Assembly (NCBI GenBank): GCA_934636435.1
Contig: CAKUAQ010000007.1
Location: 1 to 57,836, forward strand
Origin: an uncultured Eubacteriales bacterium
GTDB lineage: Bacteria > Bacillota > Clostridia > Oscillospirales > Acutalibacteraceae
Length of the DNA: 57,836 nt
Reading direction: 5' to 3'
Shown: positions 33,915-42,600 of the stretch, in pieces
How positions within the stretch are numbered: the first letter of the stretch is position 1
Layout of the letters: each line of letters opens with the position of its first letter
Program-made: the position numbers and the translations under genes
The notes under the pieces: generated by a model
Told to the model about the DNA's origin: nothing
The model's database searches: none
Seen by the model: the letters and a program-made list of their open reading frames with translations, nothing else

Positions 33915-34919
33915 TCATTGCGCACGGTGGGGAAACAGAATATCCCGTGCCACCGGCTGATAGAACAGCTCCGCTGCCCGGTCAAAGTCCCGGGTCTGCC
34001 CCAATATCCACATCAGCTTTGCCAGCGCCGCCTCGGTGGTCATATCGTATGCCTCCAGTACCCGCAGGGCGTTTTTGAGCCGCCCGCCCACCTGATACAC
34101 CTTCAGGTCGCTGCCCTCGTTGGGTACCTGGGTGGTCATCACAATCAGCCTGCCCTGCCGGACCGCCCGCTCCACCTGCTCATACAACCCGTCATACTGG
34201 GGCAGACCGCCTACCCCGAAGCCCTCTAAGATCAGTCCGTCGTACTGTTCCAGCAGATATGCCGCCACCGCGCCGGACACACCGGGGGTAAGCTTCAGCA
34301 GCCCCACATGGGTGTCCAGCGCATCGTAGAACACCGGTCTCTCCCGGCACTCGCAGCGGATGTATTGCAGCAACGTGCCGTCCCGCAGCACCGCCAGATC
34401 CGGGTGGTTGACGCTGGAAAATGCCTGAAAGCTCTTGGAGCAGGTCTTCCGGGCACGGGTGCCTAAGATGACCTGCCCGTTAAAGACGATCTGCACCCAG
34501 CCGCCTCCCTGGCAGGCATAGAGAAACGCGTCGGTGAGGTTGCGTTTGGAGTCGGTGCCGTCAAACCAGATGGGCTTTTGCGCGCCGGTGAGAACGATGG
34601 GCTTGGGGCTGCCCTGCACCAGATAGCTCAGCGCCGCCGCCGTATACGCCATGGTGTCGGTGCCGTGGCAGATCACAAAGCCGTCATAGGCATCGTAGTG
34701 CTGCCGCAGAGTTCCCGCCATGTCCAGCCAGTGCTCCGGGCGGATGTTGGTGCTGTCCAGGCTGCACAGCTGCATGCAGTCCACCCGGCACAGCTCGCCG
34801 ATCTCCGGCACAAACCGGAGCAGCTGCTCCGTATTCAGCTCCGGCGCCAGCCCCTCCTCCGACATCTCCGAGGCGATGGTGCCGCCGGTGCCGATCAACA
34901 AAATGCATTTTTTCTTCAT
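33915..34919 (-). CDS. ansA: Type I (cytoplasmic) L-asparaginase
   Basis: Hydrolyses asparagine to aspartate and ammonia. The two threonine motifs are LLIGTGGTIASEM and VICHGTDTMAYTA, with SLDSTNIRPEHW between them and the family's late GFGVGGLP. There is no signal peptide, which places it with the cytoplasmic AnsA group. The start is ATG 34919 after AGAGGTG. The longer open frame to 34961 would read through the terminator of the upstream ABC-F gene. At 334 residues it is the expected size. Confidence 0.92.
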   Translation of the reverse strand: MKKKCILLIGTGGTIASEMSEEGLAPELNTEQLLRFVPEIGELCRVDCMQLCSLDSTNIRPEHWLDMAGTLRQHYDAYDGFVICHGTDTMAYTAAALSYLVQGSPKPIVLTGAQKPIWFDGTDSKRNLTDAFLYACQGGGWVQIVFNGQVILGTRARKTCSKSFQAFSSVNHPDLAVLRDGTLLQYIRCECRERPVFYDALDTHVGLLKLTPGVSGAVAAYLLEQYDGLILEGFGVGGLPQYDGLYEQVERAVRQGRLIVMTTQVPNEGSDLKVYQVGGRLKNALRVLEAYDMTTEAALAKLMWILGQTRDFDRAAELFYQPVARDILFPHRAQ

Positions 34920-34935
34920 CGGTACACACCTCTGT

Positions 34936-34968
34936 ATAAAAAGTAGGGATGCGGTCTGCATCCCTACT
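34936..34968 (-). terminator. Intrinsic terminator after the ABC-F gene
   Basis: A perfect 11-bp stem on the minus strand (AGTAGGGATGC and GCATCCCTACT, 34942-34968) is followed by TTTTATA. It separates the ABC-F gene from ansA. Confidence 0.85.
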
Positions 34969-34973
34969 GTTGA

Positions 34974-36575
34974 TTATTTCAGTCCGTTGGCCGCCTTATA
35001 CTCCAGGAAATCGTCATAGGTCATCAGCTTATCCAGCAGCTTGCCGTCCTTCAGCTCCATAATGCGGTTCGCCACCGTCTGGATGAACTGGTGGTCGTAG
35101 GAGGAGAACAGCACATTGCCGGGGAAAGCCGTCAGACCGTCGTTGACCGCCGTGATGGATTCCAGATCCAAATGGTTGGTGGGCTGATCCAGCACCAGCA
35201 CATTGGAGCCGTACATCATCATCCGGGACAGCATACACCGCACCTTTTCGCCGCCGGACAGCACCTTCACCGGCTTGAGCACATCGTCGCCGGAGAACAG
35301 CATCTTGCCCAGAAAGCTCCGCAGATAGGTCTCGGTGTTGTCCTTGGAATACTGATTGAGCCACTGGAGCAGGTTCATATCGCAGCCCTCAAAATAGGCG
35401 GTGTTATCCTTGGGGAAATAGGACAGGCTGGTGGTGCCGCCCCATTTATAGCTGCCCTCATCCGGCTCCAGCTCGCCGGTGATGATCTTGAAGAGGGTGG
35501 TGGTGGCGATCTCATCCTGCCCCACAAAGGCGACCTTGTCCCCCTTATTGATGCGGAAGGAGATGTTGTCCAGCACCTTCACGCCGTCCACGGTCTTGGA
35601 CAGCCCCTCCACCGCCAGGATCTCCTTGCCCGCCTCCCGGTCCATCTGAAAGCCCACAAAGGGATACCGCCGGGAGGAGGCGGGCATCTCCTCCACCGTC
35701 AGCTTATCCAGCAGCTTGCGGCGGGAGGTCGCCTGCCGGGATTTGGACTTGTTGGCGGAAAAGCGCTGGATAAAGCTCTGCAGCTCCTTGATTTTTTCCT
35801 CGTTTTTGCGGTTCTGCTCCCGCATAATTTTCTGCACCAGCTGGCTGGATTCATACCAGAAATCGTAGTTGCCCACGTAAATTTTGATTTGATTATAGTC
35901 CACATCCACGATGTGGGTGCACACATTGTTGAGGAAATGCCGGTCGTGGGACACCACGATCACGGTGCCCTCATAGTCCATCAGGAAATCCTCCAGCCAG
36001 CGGATGGAATCGATGTCCAGATGGTTGGTGGGCTCATCCAGCAGGATGATGTCCGGGTGACCGAACAGCGCCCGCGCCAGCAGAATCTTCACCTTTTCCT
36101 TGTCCGCCAGAGCGCTCATAGGCTCATACAGCTTATCGGTGGGCATCCCCAGGCCCTGGAGAATCTGCCCCGCCTCGGTCTCCGCCTCCCAGCCGTTCAT
36201 CTCGGCGAATTCGCCCTCCAGCTCCGCCGCCAGCGCGCCGTCCTCGTCGGAGAAATCCTCCTTGGCATAGAGGGCGTCCTTTTGCTGCATCACTTCATAC
36301 AGCCGGGGGTTGCCCTGCAGGATGGTGTCCAGCACCGTGAACTCGTCATAGGCATAGTGATCCTGCTTCAGCACCGACATCCGGGTCTTGGGGTCGATGA
36401 TGACCTCGCCGGTGGTGGGCTCCAGGTCGCCGGAAAGAATCCGCAGAAAGGTGGACTTGCCGGCACCGTTGGCGCCGATGACGCCGTAGCAGTTGCCGCC
36501 CACGAATTTCAGATTGACGTGCTTGAACAGATCCTGTCCGCTGAAATTGATTCCTAAATCGGAAACGGTAATCAT
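34974..36575 (-). CDS. ABC-F family ribosome-associated ATPase, 533 aa
   Basis: Two ATP-binding cassettes in one soluble protein. Cassette 1 has Walker A GANGAGKSTF and Walker B IILLDEPTNHLD, but its signature reads SALADKEKVKILLARAL instead of LSGGE. A P-site linker of basic coiled coil lies at ~240-310 (IMREQNRKNEEKIKELQSFI). Cassette 2 has the signature LSGGEKVRCMLSRMM and Walker B VLVLDQPTNHLD (Q for E), while its Walker A reads VGQDEIATTTLF and lacks the GK. ABC-F proteins of this kind (YbiT-like) act on the ribosomal E site in translation. It is not obviously an antibiotic-protection type. Start ATG 36575. Confidence 0.9.
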   Translation of the reverse strand: MITVSDLGINFSGQDLFKHVNLKFVGGNCYGVIGANGAGKSTFLRILSGDLEPTTGEVIIDPKTRMSVLKQDHYAYDEFTVLDTILQGNPRLYEVMQQKDALYAKEDFSDEDGALAAELEGEFAEMNGWEAETEAGQILQGLGMPTDKLYEPMSALADKEKVKILLARALFGHPDIILLDEPTNHLDIDSIRWLEDFLMDYEGTVIVVSHDRHFLNNVCTHIVDVDYNQIKIYVGNYDFWYESSQLVQKIMREQNRKNEEKIKELQSFIQRFSANKSKSRQATSRRKLLDKLTVEEMPASSRRYPFVGFQMDREAGKEILAVEGLSKTVDGVKVLDNISFRINKGDKVAFVGQDEIATTTLFKIITGELEPDEGSYKWGGTTSLSYFPKDNTAYFEGCDMNLLQWLNQYSKDNTETYLRSFLGKMLFSGDDVLKPVKVLSGGEKVRCMLSRMMMYGSNVLVLDQPTNHLDLESITAVNDGLTAFPGNVLFSSYDHQFIQTVANRIMELKDGKLLDKLMTYDDFLEYKAANGLK

Positions 36576-36628
36576 ACTTCTCCCATATCCTCCTAATCAG
36601 ACAAACTCAAAAAATCGCATACTTGTTT

Positions 36629-36657
36629 AGTATATAGGAAAATCCCGGAAAATGCAA
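36629..36657 (-). promoter_or_regulatory. Sigma-A promoter of the ABC-F gene
   Basis: TTGCAT (36652-36657) and TATACT (36629-36634) on the minus strand are 17 bases apart, 53 bases before the start codon. Confidence 0.75.
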
Positions 36658-36716
36658 CCCGTCCCGGCAAAAAATCCGCCGGAAATTCGGGCAGGCATAT
36701 GACCCCGCCGCCGGCC

Positions 36717-37041
36717 TCATCCCCTGCGCGACTTGGACGGCAGCGAACCGGTGATCCGCTTATAGTGCTTGGAGAAATAGCTGTAATCGTTGTATCCACA
36801 CAGATAGCATACCTCCTGCAAGGGCCGTCCCTCCATGATATACTTTTGCGCGAGATCCATCCGCTCCCGGATGATCAGATCGAAGATAGTGATGCCCAAT
36901 TCCCGTTTCACCAGATAGCCGCAGTAGGTGGGGGCGAGAGAAACGCTCTCCGCAATCTGCCGGAGGGTGAGCTTTTCCGTCAGATGGGCACGCACATAGT
37001 CCATCACCGCCATCACATGAGGGTTGAGCGCCTGCAGCTCC
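36717..37041. repeat. Direct repeat copy 1 (DNA-binding half of tandem AraC genes)
   Basis: About 325 bases that match 37495-37819 with only around a dozen differences. The match stops abruptly at CGCCTGCAGCTCC on the upstream side. Confidence 0.9.
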
Positions 37042-37490
37042 AGCTGCTCCCGCAGAACGGCGAGTATCAGCTCCACAAACAGCGACTGCTTGTACGGCTG
37101 GAACGGTGTGCGGTTTTCGCTGGTGGCCTCCAGCAGATGCAGCAACCGCTGTACCTCCGCCGTGAGACAATCCACGATTTTTTGGGAAAACTGCGGGCAC
37201 TCCTCCGCAAAAAAATTGATGCTGACATATTCGGTCTGCAGCTGGGTGGTCCGTCCACACACCCGATGGCTGCCGGGAAGATAAAGCACGGCATTCCCCG
37301 GCGCAATTTCGGTCATTCTTCCGTCAATCAAGTAAGAAAGCGAACCGGACAGCACAAACGTCAGGTCATAGTAATTGGGGAAATCGTCAAACGCATAATC
37401 CCCCCAGTAATTATGTGTGAAATACCGCACCCGGAATCGTTCTTCCGCTGAATTTTCGGCCTTGGCCGAGTAAAAAGTCGAACCGATCAC
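36717..37490 (-). CDS. AraC-family transcriptional regulator, second of a tandem pair, 257 aa
   Basis: The GTG at about 37490 starts 4 bases past the stop of the upstream paralogue, with GGGGGTGAG as ribosome site. The longer frame upstream only reads the neighbour out of frame. The N-terminal cupin (FPNYYDLTFVLSGSLSYLID, PGNAVLYLPGSHRV) resembles but clearly differs from the paralogue's. The C-terminal ~108 residues, with LTLRQIAESVSLAPTYCGYL and LQEVCYLCGYNDYSYFSKHY, are almost identical to it. The two proteins should bind nearly the same DNA while sensing different ligands. No sugar gene is adjacent on this strand. The targets may be the EamA gene or the surface cluster downstream. Confidence 0.9.
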   Translation of the reverse strand: MIGSTFYSAKAENSAEERFRVRYFTHNYWGDYAFDDFPNYYDLTFVLSGSLSYLIDGRMTEIAPGNAVLYLPGSHRVCGRTTQLQTEYVSINFFAEECPQFSQKIVDCLTAEVQRLLHLLEATSENRTPFQPYKQSLFVELILAVLREQLELQALNPHVMAVMDYVRAHLTEKLTLRQIAESVSLAPTYCGYLVKRELGITIFDLIIRERMDLAQKYIMEGRPLQEVCYLCGYNDYSYFSKHYKRITGSLPSKSRRG

Positions 37491-37494
37491 ACTC

Positions 37495-37819
37495 TCACCC
37501 CCTGCGCGACTTGGACGGCAGCGAACCGGTGATCCGCTTATAGTGCTTGGAGAAGTAGCTGTAATCGTTGTATCCGCACAGATAGCATACCTCCTGCAGG
37601 GGCCTCCCCTCCATGATATACTTCTGCGCAAGGTCCATCCGCTCCCGGATGATCAGATCGAAAATGGTGATGCCCAATTCCCGTTTCACCAGATAGCCGC
37701 AGTAGGTGGGGGCGAGAGAAACGCTCTCCGCAATCTGCCGGAGGGTGAGCTTTTCCGTCAGATGGGCACGCACATAGTCCATCACCGCCACCACATGAGG
37801 GTTGAGCGCCTGCAGCTCC
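37495..37819. repeat. Direct repeat copy 2 (DNA-binding half of tandem AraC genes)
   Basis: Partner of 36717-37041. The period between the copies is 778 bases. Many of the differences are third-position changes, and the flanks diverge at once. Confidence 0.9.
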
Positions 37820-38274
37820 ACCAGTTCCTGAAGAGACAGCAGCAAAAGCTCCACCAGCAGAGATTGCCGCCGGGCGCGCAGATCGGTATGGTTTTTGGAC
37901 ACCGACTCGAACAGCCGCAGCAGCCGCTGGATGTCGGGTGTCTGACAGCCGACAAGCTGCTGGGGAAAATTGTACACCGGCTCGTCGGTGAAGAAATTGA
38001 TGCTGAAATATTCGGCGGGAGCCCGTTCCACATTGGTGCGGATACGATGGGTATCCGGCGTATAGAACACGGCGTTCCCGGCAGGGATTTCAGTCATCTC
38101 ATCCCCGACCAGATACCACAGCGATCCGGACAGCACAAAGGTCAGATCGTAATAATTCGGAAAATCGTCCAGCGGCGTATAGTCGGCGCAGGCGTTGTGG
38201 GAATACACGCGGATACGGAATTTTTCGTCATTCAAAGCATTCACCCCTTGCGTAAAAACCGCAAAATAGTACAA
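37495..38274 (-). CDS. AraC-family transcriptional regulator, first of a tandem pair, 259 aa
   Basis: An N-terminal cupin (PNYYDLTFVLSGSLWYLVG, IPAGNAVFYTPDTHRI) is followed by the double helix-turn-helix shared with the downstream paralogue and ending in ITGSLPSKSRRG. The two cupin halves share motifs but differ at many positions, especially in the LFESVSKNHTDLRARRQSLL linker region. It starts at ATG 38274 and has a consensus promoter upstream. It diverges from the frameshifted EamA transporter gene. Confidence 0.9.
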   Translation of the reverse strand: MYYFAVFTQGVNALNDEKFRIRVYSHNACADYTPLDDFPNYYDLTFVLSGSLWYLVGDEMTEIPAGNAVFYTPDTHRIRTNVERAPAEYFSINFFTDEPVYNFPQQLVGCQTPDIQRLLRLFESVSKNHTDLRARRQSLLVELLLLSLQELVELQALNPHVVAVMDYVRAHLTEKLTLRQIAESVSLAPTYCGYLVKRELGITIFDLIIRERMDLAQKYIMEGRPLQEVCYLCGYNDYSYFSKHYKRITGSLPSKSRRG

Positions 38275-38336
38275 AAGCAGTCGGCAAAAGCGGGATATCG
38301 TCTCTTGTGGCCAATGCCCTTTAATGCTATGATTGT

Positions 38337-38365
38337 ACTATACGGGCTTTTACGGGAAAAGTCAA
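38337..38365 (-). promoter_or_regulatory. Sigma-A promoter of the tandem AraC operon
   Basis: TTGACT (38360-38365) and TATAGT (38337-38342) on the minus strand are 17 bases apart, 63 bases before the start codon. A TACAAT overlaps downstream of the -10 box. Confidence 0.75.
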
Positions 38366-38398
38366 TGAAATATTTCGGTTTTATCGGAGGCAATCCAT

Positions 38399-39311
38399 AT
38401 GAAAAGGCAAAAGGCCGCAGCCTACGGCCTGCATATCCTGCGTTCGGTCATCTACGGCAGCACCTTTTTGTTTTCGGAGCGGCTGCTGCAATCGGCATCG
38501 GTGTTCGACGTGCTGGCGCTGCGATTTCTGATCTGCGCCGGGCTGTTCGGCGTTTTGGCAGCCTGCGGCGTCATCCGTATCTCGTACAAAGGAAAGCGTC
38601 TGCGGTGGCTCATTGCCACCGCCCTGTTTGAGCCGATTCTGTATTTCATTCTGGAGACCTACGGTCTGCGGGGGATCTCCACCTCTCTGGCGGGGATCCT
38701 GGCGGCGGTCAGCCCCATCATCATCGCCGGTCTGGAAACAGTGCTCCTTGGGGAAAAAACCTCGCCGGTGCAGAAGCTGCTGCTGGGGGTCGGCATCGCG
38801 GGAGTGCTGCTGGCGACCGTATGGAACACCGGCTCCTCCGGCTGCAACACCGTCTGGGGCATCCTGCTGATGCTGGGCGCACAGCTGTCGGGGTGCCTGT
38901 TCTGCATCACCTCCCGTAAAACCTCCCGGGAATTCTCCGCCGTGGAGATCACGTTTTCCACCACCATGATCGGAGCGGTGGTCTTTAACGGCATCAGCCT
39001 GGCCGGGCATTGGCGGTCCGGCACGGTGTCCCAATATTTTGCGCCGCTCCTGAGCGTCCCAACCTCATCGCCTTTCTGTTCCTGAGCGTGGTATCCTCCT
39101 TTGCGGCGACGGTCATGAACAATTATGCCCTATCCAAAATACAGGCCTCCTCCCTGTCGGCGCTGGGGGGATCTCCACCATCACCGCCATCAGTCTGGGG
39201 GTCGTCGTGAACCACGAAATAATACATTGGTACCAGCTGGTGGGTGCAGCGCTCATTTTGATCGGCGCAGGCGGTGTAAACTACATATCGGTGAAAAAAG
39301 TCGAAAAATAA
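38399..39311 (+). pseudogene. EamA/DMT-family transporter, broken by two frameshifts
   Basis: The first ~220 codons read as a normal DMT transporter: ILRSVIYGSTFLFSERLLQS, LRFLICAGLFGVLAACGVI, ISTSLAGILAAVSPIIIAGL, and a second EamA half beginning VWGILLMLGAQLSGCLFCIT. Near 39050 the frame changes, and the adjacent frame continues RPNLIAFLFLSVVSSFAATV then MNNYALSKIQASSLSALGG. At a run of six G at about 39167 it changes again, then continues ISTITAISLGVVVNHEII and LVGAALILIGAGGVNYISVK to a TAA at 39309-39311. All ten helices can be recovered, so the damage is recent or due to sequencing error. The substrate class is small metabolites. Confidence 0.85.
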
Positions 39312-39391
39312 CTCTCTGTATTTTAGCAAAACAGCTTTTTGCCCCGTCGTCCATCCGTGCAATTTATGCAAACTGTCATAATTTTACAGTA

Positions 39392-39424
39392 AAAGGCGCC
39401 GCGCCCTCCCGACGGCGCCTTTTC
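39392..39424 (+). terminator. Intrinsic terminator after the EamA pseudogene
   Basis: AAAGGCGCCG (39392-39401) pairs with CGGCGCCTTT (39413-39422), followed by further T. It isolates the surface cluster from upstream transcription. Confidence 0.75.
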
Positions 39425-39501
39425 CTGTGTAACGGCATCGAAAATGGCATATTCAGCGTAATATAACACCAAAACGGACGAAAACTGCATAAGATAATCA
39501 A

Positions 39502-39531
39502 TTGACGGAAATCACCAGATTGTATTATCAT
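39502..39531 (+). promoter_or_regulatory. Probable promoter of the surface-glycan cluster
   Basis: TTGACG (39502-39507), an 18-base spacer and TATCAT (39526-39531). It implies a leader of roughly 140 bases before the ATG at 39680. The surrounding 39425-39679 region is AT-richer and holds no gene that I can support. Confidence 0.6.
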
Positions 39532-39679
39532 AGAATCATAAAATTGTGCTGAATGACCGCCACGGCTGTGTGGCGCACAGAGAGGAGGAATGGACGCTCC
39601 GGCAGAACCTTGGCATTTTGGCATCCCCGACCCAACATCCCCCGTGGGGAAATACATAAGGAAATGAGGTTCGTGAAAC

Positions 39680-42600
39680 ATGAAAAAAGCAACCCGGCGG
39701 ATACTTTCGCTCATGCTCAGCGTTGCCGTGATGCTGTCGGCGATGGTATTTGCGTTTCCCGCCGCGGCCGAGACCTACGATGCCGACGCCGCGTTCATGG
39801 CAGGAAAATACGGCATTTTTCTCCATTATCTCGCTTCCAAAAACAGCGACGGCACGACCGAGGGCTGGAATCGGTCGGTAAACTCCTTTAATGTCAACGC
39901 GCTGGCGAAGACAGCGCACAACGTGGGCGCCTCCTGGGTCACGCTCACCCTGACCCAGAACGACGGAAAATACTGCATCCCCATGCCGGAGCTGGAGGAG
40001 CTGACCGGCATCGCCGATCTCGGCACCGACCGGGATCTGGTGAACGATCTGTATACGGCGCTGTCCGCATACGGCATCAAGCTGATGCTCTATTGGATCC
40101 CCGGCGCACCGGCCGGCACGGACGAGACGGCCACGACCGTCGCCGCCAAGCTGGGCGCCACCGAGCGCACAGGCGCGCAGAAGGACGGCGACTGGGCGCT
40201 GAACGACGGGACCGTGGCCAATATGACCGCCATCATGCGAGCCGTTTCGGAGCGTTACGGCGATAAGATCACCGGCTGGTGGATCGACGGCTGCTACGAC
40301 GGCGAAACGAATTTCACCGCCGCCTACGCCACCGAGGAGGCCGCCGCCCTGCGCGCCGGCAATCCGGATGCGCTGGTAGCCTTCAATGCCGGCACCCGGT
40401 ACGGCGACTGCCGCTTCCCCGTGGAGAGCTACACCGCCGGCGAGACCTGCCATTATCTGCGGGTGAACGACGACCCCTTCACCAACTATTCCGCCTCCGG
40501 GCAATACAGCGAGAACGGGTATCAGCGGCATTTCCTCACCTTCCTCGGCGATAACTGGGGCAAGAGCAATTGCATCTACGATACCGACACGCTGGTCCGG
40601 CATTGCTATGACAACATCCTGTCTAAAGGTGCGGCCATCACCTTTGACGTGGGCGTGGCCAGTGACGGCACCATCGCGCCGGAGCAGGTGAACCAGATCG
40701 CGGCGCTGGATCAGTATGTGCATCAGTCGCTGGAGCTGGCGCTGGATTTTGAGGACGGCTATAATCCGTATATGTGGACGGACAACGTGACGGCGGATTA
40801 CAATTCCTCCGCCTCCACGGAATACAGCGCACTGGTCAGCGGCGCGGACGCCCTGAACGGCAGCTATTCTCTCAGGGTGATGCCGCCCGTCACCAACACC
40901 GGCCGCACCGATATCGTGGCCGGCACCGGCACGGCCAAGCAGAATATCTCCTTCAAAGGAAACCCGTCGTTCAGCAAGACGGATTTCTCCGGCTGCACCG
41001 GTATTATGCTGCGGCTGAAGATCGATAACGACACCTCCGGCTCCTCCCACAACATCAAGCTGAATGTGATGCAGGGCAGTCTGCCGGTCACGCGGCTGTC
41101 CCGGGGTGCTTTCGCCTTTGACACGGCAGGGAACAAGCTCAGCGTCAGCGGCGGCAGCTCGAACACGGCGCTGCCCGCCGGGTTCGACGGATTCGTGTTC
41201 TTCCCGTTTGAGACGGCTCAGAGCGATCATGTGACGGATCCGGGACGGTACGACGATTACGACAACTATCCGGAGATTCTGGCGGATTTCTCCCGGGATT
41301 TCAAGATGAGCATCATCCTCAATGATGCCAGCTGGAGCGGGCAGACGGTGCTGCTGGACGATATCCGCTTCTATACCGGCACCGAGCAGAGCACCCTGTG
41401 CGATATGCTGCGGGGACTGGGATATTCCTCGGTGGTGTATAAGACCCAGCCGGATGCCTATACCTTCCCCATCGACTTTGAGGATTGCCAGACCCCGCTG
41501 ACGAAGGTGAACACCACCGGCAACCTCCGCACCCGCACCGATGAGTCGGCGGCCTGGACGTGGAAAGCCTACTATAATCTGGACGGCTCCGCCGCGCTGA
41601 CCAATGACGCGGATCGGGTGCTGAGCGGTTCTCTTTCCTATGCGATCCGGACCGCCGGTGTGCCGGCGGAAACCGCCACCGAGAAATACGACAACGCCCG
41701 TGTGGATACGAACTACTTTACCGTATCCGGTGTAGCTGCACTGGCAACCAGCGCCATCACCTCCGCCGATTATGCCTATCTCAAGCTGCGGCTGAAAGCT
41801 CCGGTAACGGCGGACGGATCGTCGCTGGAGATGCTGGTGGGCATCAAGCAGAACGGCACCGACTACGGCAATCTGGGACAGGGTGCCATCGGCTACGACA
41901 TGCAGTATCGGTCCGTTTCCGCTGTGTCTCAGGGACAGTACGGCGGCCACGGCGCATCGTTCTATGTTCCCTCCGGATTTGACGGCACGGTATATCTGCC
42001 GATCTACAACCTGCGCAAGAGCTGGAAAGGCGTCTATGCCAACGCCGACGTTGCCAAACCGGATCTGACGCAGAATTTCCAGATGTATTTTTCTTTCATC
42101 TCCTCCAATTGGGTCGGAGCCGAGATTCTTCTCGACGACATCGACGTGGTGTATCCCTCGAACGGTCTGCCCATGAATTTCGAGGAAGCCTGCGACCTGA
42201 AGATCCCTTCTCTGAACAATATTTACAGCGGTGCGGAGCATCAGGGCGACACCGCCTCGGTGACGCTGGCCCGCGGAGGCGAGGCCCTGCATGGCAGCAC
42301 CTCTCTGCGGCTCTCCATCCCCACCGCCAACAACAATTCCCGCACCGAGACCGACTATGTGACCGTGGCCGGCAACCAGAATTACACCGCCGACGATCTG
42401 ACGGCGGTGACAGGGCTGTGGCTGCGGATGAAGGTGACCGAGCCGGAGGGCTATACCGGCGGCGAGCATACCTTTGCCCTCACGGCGCTGCAGGGCTCCA
42501 AAATCAGTCGGCGATTCAAAAGCTATGTGGTTCTCTACGACAACACCGGCAAGCGGCTGGAGTATAACCGGGGCGGCAACGATCCCCAGGGCTTCAAGAT

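Noticed and set aside
39553..39891. A 112-codon plus-strand frame in the leader of the dockerin gene
   Set aside because: Its second half overlaps the dockerin gene in another frame and its composition is arginine-rich shadow sequence.
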